A DNA stretch of 64,000 nucleotides from Bugulina stolonifera (Eukaryota > Bryozoa > Gymnolaemata > Cheilostomatida > Bugulidae). Of this stretch, positions 42,859-54,513 are shown in pieces (position 1 is the stretch's first letter; every line of letters starts with the position of its first letter). Made by a program: the position numbers and the translations under genes. The notes under the pieces are model-generated. The model searched no databases and was not told where the DNA came from. It worked only from the letters and a program-made list of their open reading frames with translations. Location: contig OW285190.1 in NCBI GenBank assembly GCA_935421135.1, positions 13,960,501-14,024,500 of the forward strand. Direction: 5' to 3'.

Positions 42859-43655
42859 TAATTAACTCTCATTTGCTTTCTTTCTGGTTGGCTTTGTGCT
42901 TCCGATTTTTGACAGTAACAGCTATATTTCAGTGTTATGCAGATATTGAGGTTAGGTTGGGACAGAATCAATTGAATCAATCATAATCTATCTACTGTTA
43001 CAAAGGTATTGCAACTACTCCATGTTCTGGTGTTCGAAGACAAAAAGTAGCAACTTCCTGTTTGTGGAGTTTCACAAAGTGTAATGCTTAAAAATTTGCT
43101 TACTTTCATAGGCACAGTGTAAATACGCTACATAACTAATAGTTTATATGTGACAGGGGAGTCTGCTGCATAGTCTGTCATTAGCAACATCACTTTCTCT
43201 TTTTTTAGATGCTAACCCTCATCTAAATCTATGTGGTATTCTTCAATATTAATCCTATAAAAAGAGTATCACTGCAGGTGTCTATCTATTTTTTCTACAT
43301 AAAATCACTTCTCGTGGTAACTTTCAACAAATGCTGTGTCTGTCGACTCTAGTAATGATGTTGTTGAATGAAGAGGCACATTTCAGTTTGACACTAAGCT
43401 CAGATGGAAGAACGCATGTAGCCTAATAAACATGCAATAATTTATGTTAGACTTAACCTGTAGAATGATGCAAAGTTACACAATGGCACTAGTTGTTGCA
43501 AATATTACAATATTCATGACTAGCGTACGTCCTTCTCCGTTTCTTATTGGCCTCTGACATCGTCACTACCACCACCATTCAGTTGGGAAATTGTTCTCTT
43601 ACTGCATATATCCTTCTAAATGCGTAAGTTTAGTTTCCAGGTTTGATGTAAGCAG

Positions 43656-43850
43656 TTAACAGACTTGGATTTGGGGAGTCATTTCTCTTTCCTTTCTCTG
43701 CATTTCATTTCCTTCATCATACAACTCAGTCCCCTCTCTTAGACACGAATGTTTAAACCTTTCAACTATTTTCCTTGGAAGGTTAGTAGCTATTGCCATG
43801 CCATAGCTTCCTGTACCTGTACCCCCTGGTGGACGTTGCTCTTGTGCCAT
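43656..43850 (-). CDS. Possible small exon or ORF, unrecognised
   Basis: 64 codons from the internal ATG at 43850. The start is Gly/Pro-rich (EQRPPGGTGTGSYG), then charged (PRKIVERFKH, LYDEGNEMQRKERE). The composition is more protein-like than the surrounding AT-driven ORFs, but no family, splice donor or partner exon was recognised. It could be a first exon of a minus-strand gene or a transposon relic. Confidence 0.2.
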   Translation of the reverse strand: MAQEQRPPGGTGTGSYGMAIATNLPRKIVERFKHSCLREGTELYDEGNEMQRKEREMTPQIQVC

Positions 43851-46800
43851 ATTAAAATAAATTAATATTCTTTCTGGGTCCACCGTGCCAAAACCCTTCT
43901 CAGAAACAAAATTATAGTATAATATCATCGAAACTAATTTATGTTAGACTTCTAACAGCCGAGACTAGATATGATTCACAACATGTCTCAGGATATACCA
44001 AGCTCATCACGTTTATATGTTCCTCCTTGTCAACATCATTTGGTATGCATGCATGCATGAAGTTCAAAATGGACAATTAATAACTTTAGACTCTGATAAT
44101 AATATGAAATAAAAGTGTTAGCCATATAGTTTTCTATTTCGCCTACATGTACCTATTCTATTAGTATTGCCAATTCTACTAACTTGTCACCTTGGCTTGG
44201 ATTGCAGATTAAAACTATGCCAAAACCAAGGTTTCTGTTATTATAATAGCACAAAAATCTCTGGTAAAAACTTATGAGCACTAACTACCAGAACAATTGT
44301 ATTCCTTATTCATAATCTATGGCCTGGAGAACTATAGAAAGATGTAGTTGCAGTGTTTCTTGCTATGCTTTTCACATCATCATAATGTTATAAATATGAT
44401 GATTTTATATCAATTAGAGTTTATATTATTGTTGCTGCAAAATAGAGCAAAGTTGTGGGCACCAGTTTGCATATTAATGTACTTATAATAATCTACACTT
44501 CATTACTTTGGCATCACCTGTGGGAAACTTACAACTCAAGCATTACTTTTTATGAAAACTAAGCCAATAGGCTAATTCCTATGTGTTGTATTCTACCTAC
44601 AATTGCTATTTTGTAGTTCTTGGGCTAAACTCCTCCAGTGAATTTTTATTTATAGGATAGTCGTGCCAGCAGTTATAGGTATTACTATTATCTTGGAGTA
44701 GCAGCCATTTGCCAAAGATGGGACAATTCCCAATATTAGACAAACAAAAATTGTTAGTGAAATATGTGGGTATTGTATAGCCTAAACTAAAATGTTGTTA
44801 CATCTATAAAAACAGTTTTTCAGATGTAAACCACTGCCTCATGTATCATCACTTAAGGTGTTTTACATGAACTTTGTAAGAGTGTAAGTTTTGTTGTAAA
44901 TTCAACTTTTTGCCACCTAGTAATAATAATTAAAAACTAATGTGCAGACCTACAGTCATGCTAAGCTGTGTAGAGAAGGTGTACGTGGACATTAAGGCAT
45001 GTAATTTATTTCCTGTACGCAGTAATTAAATGTGTAGCATGTACTTATATTATGCCCTGTAGGCTATAATGTCCTATGTGCATATACATTGTACATGATC
45101 GATTTGCCCTAATGTTAGTAACATATAATGTCTAACACAAAACATAGCGTGCAAGGTAGCCTACATGCACACAATGCTGTGCAGAGATACGCAGATGAAC
45201 TTTTGACCCCATTGATAGAGCTACTGATTGCATATTATTCCGTGTGCTGAGCCTCAGGGTGAGTTTTCTTTCACTAAAGTCACTTAATAGTAGTCTGTGC
45301 TACTTAATTAAGTTGGGAAAGTGTTAGAACGTCGTATTAAATTAATGTACAAAAATGACTAATTATTGAGCTGACGCTTGTAATCTTCACATAATTTATA
45401 ATTATAATATTTAAAAACACTTGGTTATACTCATGAAGTGACACTAACACAATCATGACATCCTGCTACACGGTGATGTACCTTCAGACATATACTTTGT
45501 ATTTTAGTTTAATTCACTTCACTGTATACTCTATCATGTGAATGTGATAATTATTATTATCTCCAGCGCTTTACTATTTTTTACTGATAACTGCAGGCCT
45601 GAAACAGCTGTTCACCATGATTGCAAAAAAATCTGCTCTTTTTAGCAATTTACTAATAGTTGAGGTCTCTTAATGAGCCATAACAAGGTTTAATAATTGG
45701 CAAAGTATTTGTGAAAGTTATGCTTTTGGCACTGATCAAAGGGATTCTAGTGTTTTTTTCTTTAGATAATAATAATGATTGCTATGTTTGGCTATTAACC
45801 TCCGATAAACATGACCATGGAGATATCTCAATGACAATTTCTTACCACAAAAAAACCCATAAATTAAATATAACTGGAAACCAGTATTTTCACTTTTTAC
45901 AGGCATATGATGTGCTTAACAGATCAAGGATAGCTGTTTAGTCTCTGAAGGGCTGGTTAGTAGGTGAAAGTCTAGTACACACCAAACAAACAAAAATAAT
46001 TTTATGAAATCACTGGGAGTGCGAAATTTCTCCTTTCCGATTTCCTCACTTAATTTTCTAAGGGAGATTAAGGTTGGCGCCATGATGGATACAAAAAGTA
46101 TACGTTAGTGTGTCCAGGGTGGTCAAGAGCGAACAGAAGCACAAGTAGATCCACATCTCTCTAATCACCCTTGATCATCTGAATAACTCTGTATAATCCT
46201 CTCCACACAGTTCCACCATGTCTATTGAAGACACTGCCTTGTTTACCTTGAGGCACATTCCGCTAAGTCATTACAAACTAATAAGTTCAATTCCAGATAA
46301 TCCTTCAATCTCCATTAGTATAGAAGCATTATGTAACTATAAAATATTTCTTACTGGATTAAAATAATTTTCATTCCGCATCCATATAAATACAACGTTC
46401 TCGAAAGGTAAATGAGTTGAGGCAGTTGCCCCACCTGCATGCATGAAATAGAATATGCTTAAAATGTTGCTGTACCTAACGGGAGCCTAATATTGTGTCC
46501 TTGCTTAGGGATCTGCTACAGCACAAACAAACCTAGAGGGCCTGAAAAATAAATGGTATAGCCTTCGGGTCTGATACCTGGCTACTGACTTCCCAGTAGG
46601 TCTATTATATCATAGTCATTTTGGTACACGCATGGTTACTTTAAAACTTGATTGAAAATGCTTTCAATGCTTTTCTAGCAAGTAGCTAATTGCTAGGCTG
46701 CCATGGTAACCTGACTTTCGCTGTTACCAAGCAGTGAGGTATCAGTAGCCAATTTTAGGTGGAAAGCTGTAGATTAGCATAAATCTTTACAGCTAGTTCC

Positions 46801-48282
46801 GAGAATGTGAGAGGCAACTTTATGAGGGACAAATCAGGACTAAGTGACGGTGATTACAGGCTTACCTGTAGTTGACCAGGTAGATCATGTTTCTTGTACA
46901 AAATACATATATTGTGTAAGCAGGTTAATATGGATAAAAATTGTCACAAATATATTTGGTAAACTATCTTCAGGATTTGTTGGTAACCCACAGACAACAT
47001 GCATTCCGCATGAGATTTGAGCTCACACAACCACATAAGAGTCGCATCCTCAGCTCCATATTCTGCTGCGTCGTGTGGAGCGTAGGAAAAAATATACTTT
47101 CATTTTTTGCTAATTGTCACATAATTCTAGTGCAGTCTTATTTCAGCCCTATAGTAGTATAGCCACATATTATGATATACATGTAGCTTACTACTTAACA
47201 TTTTCCCAGCAAGTTGCACCTACTAGTTTCAGTAAAGGAATGAATAGGTCCCAACAGCCCACATTCCTGTCAAGACAACATGTTATCACATACTGTACTA
47301 TATAATAAAATTGATCGTATATGTGCTATGTGGTAAGTAGGCATATGATATTTATGTATATGATATTCATGTACATAGGAAATTTTATTGAAATGAACTA
47401 TATGTAGTTCATCAAAAGAGAAGGCAAGATTGGCAACATGACGTCTGTTATATCATGGGGCCAAGGGTTTAGTACCAATATCTACTTGCAGTTTGTACCG
47501 CAGAGGCATGTAGTATGGTTTGTATGTACCTAGTTTGCACTTAGTGTACATACTAGCTCTTCAACTATAACAAATCTTGACTTGACTGGAGGTGAAATCA
47601 ATTGTTTTAGACCAGATCAGAGAGCAAGTGAGGGCCATTTAGGCTTAAGTTTGATTAGAAGAGAACACGAAGGTCATATTCCTTTTTATCTCTATTAGCT
47701 AGGCCCACACATAATTCTGTAATGTACTGGATAACCTGACTTTGCCCCCAAACTATCGATTTATAGCAGTAGGTTCAAGTTGGTGCAGGTTAAGATTTGT
47801 TACCAGTGGCCTGTTTACTATGCTAACTCCCTGCTGACTACTAGTAAAGAGTGATCACTCCATAGAATGGATCACTCTGCTCTATTTTTGATCCAGTTGA
47901 CATGTTGACTCTTTACAAGTCTCATACATAGCTATTTAGACCCAAGGAAAGGATGACATATATAGGCCTACATGTAAATGCACTATATTTGTATGTTATT
48001 GCAGGATGAACTCATGGCTTGAACCCAAGAATTCATATTTACTTGAATATGGACCATTCCTTATTACACTGCAGAGTTCCAAAGAAATAAGCCTCTCTGG
48101 TCTCCATTAGCTAAGATTAGGTAAAGTTTAGGCCTGTAGTTATATCAAGAATGGTGTTAGGCCTCAATTTCTAGACTATTTTTAATTTTATTCTCGTACG
48201 AATTCTACAGTGAAATATAAATTATATAAGATTCTAAGATATCAAAAGAATCGGTATTTTTGTCCAAAAACCTCTCTGCACA

Positions 48283-48313
48283 CTGTATTTTATCAAAAAT
48301 TGATAAAATACAG
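48283..48313. repeat. Perfect 14-bp inverted repeat
   Basis: CTGTATTTTATCAA and its exact reverse complement TTGATAAAATACAG are separated by AAA. Isolated hairpin in host DNA. Confidence 0.85.
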
Positions 48314-48971
48314 CTTGGCTTGATATAATGCAGGCTTAGCATAGTAAGTGCACTCAGGGTTAATTTATGTCATAGACTTGACTAGAGTATACTTTTCTTG
48401 GTAAAGTTGCTTCACAACTTCATTTGTTTGGTGGCTTCCACAATAATACATAGTAAGGTAGAACTTTCGATGGTGGAAACTTTAAACAGATTGTTTTAGT
48501 TTAGCTAAAAATTACACTGTATGGTGCGACGGCATAATTAATATTGAAGAATTCTTAGAATAATTAGATTCAACAAGCATACATGTAGTACTGTTATTGT
48601 AGTAATCAAGTCACTTCAGGCCTGCTGCTATTTTGTTATTGTTTGCAGATATTTTTCCAAATTATGAAGTAAATGTAAAAGTGCACACTTTTTACTTTTA
48701 TTTATTTTTACTGCAGATTCAGCTGTCTAAGAGCTAAGCCCTACAACAGTTATTGCTATGAGATGAATAGCGTGTGATTTAAACCTTGTGACCCCGCTAC
48801 TTCGCTTGGTTTTATTATTAGAATTGCAAGCACCTGTGAGCATATTACGCCTCGCGGATATTTCCGAGGGCGTAGATTAAAAGATCAATTTTTCTTTGCC
48901 AAGTGTTTAAATATGTTAGAAAATGGAATACGTATTCTGCTGTAACCTATTTCTTGTAAAAATGATTGCAG

Positions 48972-49010
48972 ACAAGTGCCCCAAGGAGTGGATTTCTTTA
49001 AGAGTAATTG
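48972..49010 (+). other. Exon-like segment interrupted downstream by the BEL element
   Basis: 39 bp flanked by a good acceptor (TGATTGCAG) and donor (GTGAGT). One frame reads QVPQGVDFFKSN followed by two bases of a codon. Beyond the BEL insertion, 61900-61970 contains an open stretch ending RNQYLKGIRP-stop whose phase would fit. No gene identity is known, so this is a candidate only. Confidence 0.25.
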
Positions 49011-49094
49011 GTGAGTACCTAGTAGACAATATATTTTACAATAATTTTCTTTTGATCCTTGTTGTGAAGTAGTACATTGAAATGCATTTTGATA

Positions 49095-49099
49095 TAACC
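49095..49099. repeat. Left target-site duplication of BEL element
   Basis: TAACC immediately before the LTR start (TGTAACATTC). The same five bases follow the 3' LTR at 61894-61898. Confidence 0.92.
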
Positions 49100-49802
49100 T
49101 GTAACATTCTTGTTAATCATCAATCATCAAAAAACAGTTTAGTTCCGTTAATTTGTTTGTTTACACCTTGCTGTCAGTCTATTCAAGGCATTGCACAGTG
49201 ACCACAGGACATTTCATCTTCATTAATCACAATCTAATATGCCAGTTACACACTATGTCAGCCCAGAAACGGAACATATGATATCACCACTGCCTTTGTG
49301 CTCCCTATTGCAAATACTGGATGATTCTTTTAATTACAATATTTACACAACTTTCATTCTTATCCTAGTCTCCGCTGGAGAACATTGCACATTTATACAC
49401 TACAGTACATAAATTGTATCATTTTTATATCAATTTGTATTATTACAAACAATATCTATCTTTACAACATCTATCTTTAACTCTCTCCTGGAAAGGTGAT
49501 AGAGGTATGTTAATCTTTCATATTTTTATGCTTATTATTCATTCGTGCTTGCTAATGATGGCTACATTCATATTTGATTATGCTTACTTGCTTGAATATT
49601 CTTTTATTATGTATTACCAGCAACATTGTCATGTATTATTATCGAATTTTATGCAAACTATTTACAAAATCGTGTGTTATTCCAATACTCTAATCATTTT
49701 ATATAAAATTGTAGTTTCACGTTGGTGGTAGAATGCTAAAATAAAATTGCACAAAACCACATCAGTGCAACCTTTCACTAATTCACTGGGGGAGAAGTTA
49801 CA
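49100..49802 (+). repeat. BEL 5' LTR
   Basis: Begins TG, ends CA (…GAAGTTACA). Contains AATAAA at 49739-49744. A 105-codon ORF inside it occurs identically in the 3' LTR and is very probably spurious (AT-rich, Y/I/L-dominated). Confidence 0.95.
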
Positions 49803-49894
49803 GTGAAACTCTACCCTACAAGTGGAATGAAAGCTTACAGTAAATCTACATACAACATCAGCTGTCATCACAAAGGAAGACACTTACTCTGATC

Positions 49895-49899
49895 ACATC
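49895..49899. repeat. Left target-site duplication of Gypsy element
   Basis: ACATC before the Gypsy LTR; repeated at 54509-54513. Confidence 0.92.
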
Positions 49900-50032
49900 T
49901 GTTATGAGTTGTGTTCTCCTGTAATATTATATACCTCTGTTTGGAATTATCTACTCTTTATATGTTAATAGAATCGTCCTCATATATGCACGCTATTGAT
50001 AAAATAAACACTACTTGGTAACACATCAAACA
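49900..50032 (+). repeat. Gypsy 5' LTR (133 bp)
   Basis: TG...CA termini, identical to 54376-54508. An unusually short LTR. It contains AATAAA (50003-50008) near its end. Confidence 0.96.
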
Positions 50033-50050
50033 TGGTGGCAGCGCGTTTTT
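50033..50050 (+). promoter_or_regulatory. Gypsy primer-binding site
   Basis: TGGTGGCAGCGCG directly abuts the 5' LTR. The leading TGG pairs with the CCA end of a host tRNA. I do not assign the tRNA species. Confidence 0.7.
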
Positions 50051-50227
50051 TAAAGAACCCAACAACAAGAAAAATTAATCTGTACTAATTTCTGACTTAT
50101 ACACGTCATCTTACACTAAGATTGATACCTAATGTATATTGCTAGTGATAGTAAATAACAGATAGACTTTAGTGACACAGACAACAGTGTGTATCAAGTG
50201 AAGACCAAGTGAAGGAAAAAGGTGATT

Positions 50228-53200
50228 ATGGCTAAGCTAAATCCTCCACCCAATTTCGACTTTGCTAACCCCAACAGTTTTGGAGACTGGTTAAGGACGT
50301 TCCAACTGTATAGAATTGCCTCAGAATTGAAGAGCAAAGATGGAGAAATTCAGGTAGCAACGTTATTATATACAATGGGAAAAGATGCAGAGACAATAAT
50401 GGATACTTTTACCTTTGCCAGTGATGATCAAAAAAAGGACTTCGATGCAGTAAGCAAAAAGTACGTGGAATACTTCACACCAAAAAAGAATGTGATTCAT
50501 CTGAGATCACTCTTCCATTCAAGAAATCAGTCACCACAAGAGTCGAGCGAAAATTATATACGGGACTTATACAAACTTGCTGAAAACGCCGAGTTTGACA
50601 ACAAAGATGAACAAATTCGAGATCGCCTTGTAGTGGGCATAATAGACAAAGAACTATCAAGGAAGTTACAACTAGAACCGAATCTGACATTACAAAGTGC
50701 CATTACTATGATTCGACAGACTGAACAAGTGAAGTCTGACATGAACAAGCAAGATGTGTCATCAGTACAAGCAGATAGTGCGAGAGCTCAACACAGCGCA
50801 CATAACCCCAAGAAATTCCGAGAAAGGGACACAACGTCAGGTGATACAAAAGCTCAATCACAATGCAAGCGTTGTGGAAGAAGACACCCCCCGAGGAGTT
50901 GTCCCGCCTACAAGGTAACATGTCACAATTGCCATAAGAGTGGACATTTTGCCAAGTTCTGCTTAAGTAAGCAACACAAATCTGACACTAATCCTGGAAA
51001 CAGACAGAATAACGCCAACAACCGTACTAGCAGACACAACTTTGAAGTAAGTCGTCAGAAAGAAAGTGATTATTACTTCTGTGATACCGTACAAACTAAT
51101 CAGAGATCCCTTGATATCCATGACAATCATGAGCCGTGGTATGTTACACTAACCACATTCAGTAGCCCGACAAAGTTCAAAATAGACACTGGAGCTGATG
51201 TTACGGTAATGTGTGAAGAGTCGTACAATGCTCTTAGTTATAAGCCAAACTTGTGTAAACCTGATATTGCATTAAATAGTGCAAATTCAACCATGCATGT
51301 TATAGGGTTTTGCTATCTAGATGTAACTTACAAAGACAAATCTTTTGTGTTGAAAGCATACATTGCTAAGTGCCATACAAATTTATTGTCACGATCAGCT
51401 GCTATTAGCATGTCACTTTTACGGCGAGCTGATGCACTTGGTACAGTGCGAGGTGAAGTAGCGCACATCAAAATGAACGAGAAAATATCGCCGGTCGCTG
51501 TTAGCGCGCCGCGAAGAGTACCTTTTCCACTGTTGTCAAAAGTTAACACGGAGCTAGATAGAATGCTCAAAGACGGTGTTATACGTCCTATCACCGAGCC
51601 AACTGAGTGGTGTTCTAACATCATTCCTGTAGAAAAAGCAAATGGGTCTGTCAGAATATGCGTAGATCTGCGCTCTGTCAATAGAGCAGTTCAAAGGGAA
51701 TTTTACCCAATACCAAGCTTTGATGAGCTAGCAACCAAATTAAGCGGTGCAGTTGCATTTTCCACATTGGATGCTAGGTCAGGTTATCACCAAATTCCTC
51801 TAAGTCCTGAGTCACAAAAACTCACAACATTTATCACACATCGTGGAAGGTTTTGCTTTCAAAGGTTGCCATTTGGCATAACAAGTGCTAGCGAGATATT
51901 TCAGCGCATCATGGAGACACTTTTGAAGGATGTCCCTGGCGTAGTCATATACCAAGATGACATTGTAGTGTTTGGCAAATCTATCAAAGAACATGATTCC
52001 AACTTGAAAGTTGTTTTGAAACTACTAAATGAAGCTGGCCTAGAGTTGAATGAAACTAAATGCATTTACCGTAAGAAGACAATTAAATTTCTAGGTCATG
52101 TGTTTAGCAAGGAAGGCGTAGCAGTAGACCCAGACAAAATAAAGACAATAGAGGCCTTAGGTAAACCGACTGACATAACTAGCCTGCGTAGACTACTGGG
52201 TGCAGTAAATTACTTACAAAAGTTTATACCCAATCTGTCAACCCTCACCTCCCCGTTAAATGACCTTTTGAGAAAAGATACCGAGTGGTTTTGGGGACAC
52301 GCGCAAAAAGCGGCAATGAGTGAGATAATAAACAGGCTAAAGCATGCTAAAACACTCAAGTACTACAGCCCAGCTGAAAATGTAGTTATTTCAGCAGATG
52401 CTTCAATGACTGGTCTAGGTGCTGTACTTACACAAGGTAACCAATGTGTCACATTTGCCTCTAGAACATTGACTGACACAGAGAGAAATTACTCAAACAT
52501 AGAACGTGAGTTACTAGCTCTGGTGTGGGGTTGCGAAAAGTATGACCAGTATATTAGGGGACTACCTAGGTTTACTTTACAGACTGACCATAAACCCCTA
52601 ATCCCCATGATCAATGGTAGTGACCTAAATAAAGCTCCACTAAGGTGCCAAAGACTGCTGATGCGATTGATGAGGTACAACCCACATGCTATGTACGTCC
52701 CTGGCAAAAACATGTACCTACCTGATGCATTATCACGAAGTCCAAGCGGTATTCCCACTCAAGCAGATATTCTATTTGCTGCTGAAGTAGAGAGCTTTGC
52801 TAAATCCATCACTGACAATCTACCTATATCAGACACCAGACTTACGCGAATCAGAAATGAGTCACAAAATGACAGCGTACTTTGTAGAGCAATAAAATAT
52901 ACCGTAAATGGTTGGCCAAGACAAGTCAAAGATGTAGAGAGCGACCTACAGAGTTTATTCTCTGTGAGAGCACTCCTCTCTGTAGCTAATGGCATACTCT
53001 TATATAGTACCAGAATCGTAATACCTCGCTCACTTAGGACTGAGATACTTTCCTCGCTACATGAAGGCCATTGGGGTATCCACAAGTCCAGAGGCCGAGC
53101 TAATCAGTTAGTATGGTGGCCCAGAATGTCACAAGACATTGTGCAGTATTCACAGCAATGTGTTCACTGCAATGAACATGCCACCGCTAACAGGCGTGAG

Positions 53201-54106
53201 CCCATGGTGATCAGTGAACCACCACCCACCAAATGGTATCGCATATCAACGGATTTATTCTATTTTGAGTCCAAGAATTATATGGTCGTCCAGGACCAAC
53301 ATAGCAAATACCTGGAAATAGCTCAGCTGAGCAATACTGAATCTCATATGGTCATTCAAAAACTAATGACTATATTTTCAAGATGGGGATTCCCTGTAGA
53401 GATTGTGTCAGATAATGGTCCACAATACTCAAGTGATGAATTCAGAAAATTTGTCAACATGTACAACATGACCCATATTACGAGTAGCCCATTGTACCCC
53501 CAATCAAACGGGTCAGCGGAAAAAGCAGTACAAATAGCAAAGAAGGTACTGACATCGGAAAATCCCAACTTAGCACTTTTAGCATACAGATCTGCCAAAA
53601 CCAACACGGGATACTCTCCTAATGAGATCATGTTAGGGCGACAAGTTCGCACCACTGTGCCTTGCCGTGAGTCCGCTTTAGGCGACATAGACCTAGATGA
53701 CAAAATTATCCAGCAGGCAAACAGCGAATCAAAACATGTTGCTAAACATTATTATGATAAGGTTGCTTTGAAACAGCCACTTAGTGAATTAACACCTGGC
53801 TCCCCAGTTAGAATCCGTAGAGACGGGAATTGGTCACCTGAGAAATATGTAGTACTCGGTAAAGCCAATACACCACGCTCTTATGTAGTAAATGATCCGG
53901 ATTCTGGTAGGAAATTTAGAAGGAACAGAAGGCAGCTTTTACCTGCTGTTCTGACACCCTCATTAGATCAAAGTGAACCAGATCAACCATCCCCAGATGG
54001 GTCGGTGACAGAGCACGCATTGCAAAATGACAGCAGCGGGAAAGATGCGCGTCCAAAGCGTATAATTAAATTGCCTGCGAGATTTGATGATTACGAAATG
54101 AAATAG
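50228..54106 (+). CDS. Gypsy gag-pol polyprotein, single ORF
   Basis: 1292 aa from the ATG at 50228; the GTG two codons earlier is not needed. In order (residues approximate): gag-like N-terminal region; two CCHC-type zinc knuckles (CKRCGRRHPPRSC ~213, CHNCHKSGHFAKFC ~232); aspartic protease KIDTGADVTVM (~320); RT with TLDARSGYHQIPL, PFGITSASEIFQ and the YQDD catalytic box (~575); RNase H SADASMTGLGAVL (~723); integrase with an H-H-C-C zinc finger (HEGHWGIHKSRG...CVHCNEH, ~945), the DDE residues in STDLFYF, VSDNGPQYSS and NGSAEKAV, and a short C-terminal region. There is no frameshift between gag and pol. All catalytic residues are present, so it may be active. Confidence 0.96.
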   Translation: MAKLNPPPNFDFANPNSFGDWLRTFQLYRIASELKSKDGEIQVATLLYTMGKDAETIMDTFTFASDDQKKDFDAVSKKYVEYFTPKKNVIHLRSLFHSRNQSPQESSENYIRDLYKLAENAEFDNKDEQIRDRLVVGIIDKELSRKLQLEPNLTLQSAITMIRQTEQVKSDMNKQDVSSVQADSARAQHSAHNPKKFRERDTTSGDTKAQSQCKRCGRRHPPRSCPAYKVTCHNCHKSGHFAKFCLSKQHKSDTNPGNRQNNANNRTSRHNFEVSRQKESDYYFCDTVQTNQRSLDIHDNHEPWYVTLTTFSSPTKFKIDTGADVTVMCEESYNALSYKPNLCKPDIALNSANSTMHVIGFCYLDVTYKDKSFVLKAYIAKCHTNLLSRSAAISMSLLRRADALGTVRGEVAHIKMNEKISPVAVSAPRRVPFPLLSKVNTELDRMLKDGVIRPITEPTEWCSNIIPVEKANGSVRICVDLRSVNRAVQREFYPIPSFDELATKLSGAVAFSTLDARSGYHQIPLSPESQKLTTFITHRGRFCFQRLPFGITSASEIFQRIMETLLKDVPGVVIYQDDIVVFGKSIKEHDSNLKVVLKLLNEAGLELNETKCIYRKKTIKFLGHVFSKEGVAVDPDKIKTIEALGKPTDITSLRRLLGAVNYLQKFIPNLSTLTSPLNDLLRKDTEWFWGHAQKAAMSEIINRLKHAKTLKYYSPAENVVISADASMTGLGAVLTQGNQCVTFASRTLTDTERNYSNIERELLALVWGCEKYDQYIRGLPRFTLQTDHKPLIPMINGSDLNKAPLRCQRLLMRLMRYNPHAMYVPGKNMYLPDALSRSPSGIPTQADILFAAEVESFAKSITDNLPISDTRLTRIRNESQNDSVLCRAIKYTVNGWPRQVKDVESDLQSLFSVRALLSVANGILLYSTRIVIPRSLRTEILSSLHEGHWGIHKSRGRANQLVWWPRMSQDIVQYSQQCVHCNEHATANRREPMVISEPPPTKWYRISTDLFYFESKNYMVVQDQHSKYLEIAQLSNTESHMVIQKLMTIFSRWGFPVEIVSDNGPQYSSDEFRKFVNMYNMTHITSSPLYPQSNGSAEKAVQIAKKVLTSENPNLALLAYRSAKTNTGYSPNEIMLGRQVRTTVPCRESALGDIDLDDKIIQQANSESKHVAKHYYDKVALKQPLSELTPGSPVRIRRDGNWSPEKYVVLGKANTPRSYVVNDPDSGRKFRRNRRQLLPAVLTPSLDQSEPDQPSPDGSVTEHALQNDSSGKDARPKRIIKLPARFDDYEMK

Positions 54107-54365
54107 TAGTCTTGATAGGCGCTAACGATTCTCGTGCTGTACCAAGAGCGAATTTCATTTTCTCAAGACAATGCTAATCTCACTGATCAAAGTTCTAAAT
54201 ATTATATTAGTCATATTAACTAATTAGTCACATTATATCAGTTATATCACATAGTGTAATTCATCTGTAATATTTCCTTATATGTAGTAGCAGTTCCTTT
54301 TATTGTGTTATAACTTCAGTTTCTAATTATGCCAACCAGTTTTCTAACATGCTTATATTTGACTT

Positions 54366-54375
54366 AGAAGGGAGA
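54366..54375 (+). promoter_or_regulatory. Gypsy polypurine tract
   Basis: AGAAGGGAGA, all purines, ends exactly at the 3' LTR start; the plus-strand primer site in the LTR-retrotransposon model. Confidence 0.8.
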
Positions 54376-54508
54376 TGTTATGAGTTGTGTTCTCCTGTAA
54401 TATTATATACCTCTGTTTGGAATTATCTACTCTTTATATGTTAATAGAATCGTCCTCATATATGCACGCTATTGATAAAATAAACACTACTTGGTAACAC
54501 ATCAAACA
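54376..54508 (+). repeat. Gypsy 3' LTR (133 bp)
   Basis: Identical to 49900-50032 by direct comparison. Followed by the TSD ACATC (54509-54513). Confidence 0.96.
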
Positions 54509-54513
54509 ACATC

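Larger units (their letters stand above)
42859..49099. other. Host intergenic/intronic sequence, no convincing gene
   Basis: About 6.2 kb of AT-rich host-type DNA with frequent TACATGTA. No exon with known protein similarity. Three weak items are listed or discussed separately: a 64-codon minus-strand ORF (43656-43850), a 76-codon plus-strand ORF (45711-45941) and a 39-bp exon-like segment (48972-49010). Confidence 0.4.
49900..54508 (+). mobile_element. Ty3/Gypsy LTR retrotransposon nested in the BEL leader
   Basis: 4.6 kb with identical 133-bp LTRs (TGTTATGAG...AACA), TSD ACATC, a primer-binding region beginning TGGTGGCAG right after the 5' LTR (50033) and a polypurine tract AGAAGGGAGA (54366-54375) right before the 3' LTR. 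It holds one uninterrupted gag-pol ORF. It landed 97 bp after the BEL 5' LTR and splits the BEL untranslated leader without touching its genes. It appears structurally complete. Confidence 0.96.

Noticed and set aside
49414..49731. 105-codon ORF, identical at 61505-61822
   Set aside because: The duplicate is explained by the BEL LTRs; composition is AT-driven, and there is no reason to expect an LTR-encoded protein.
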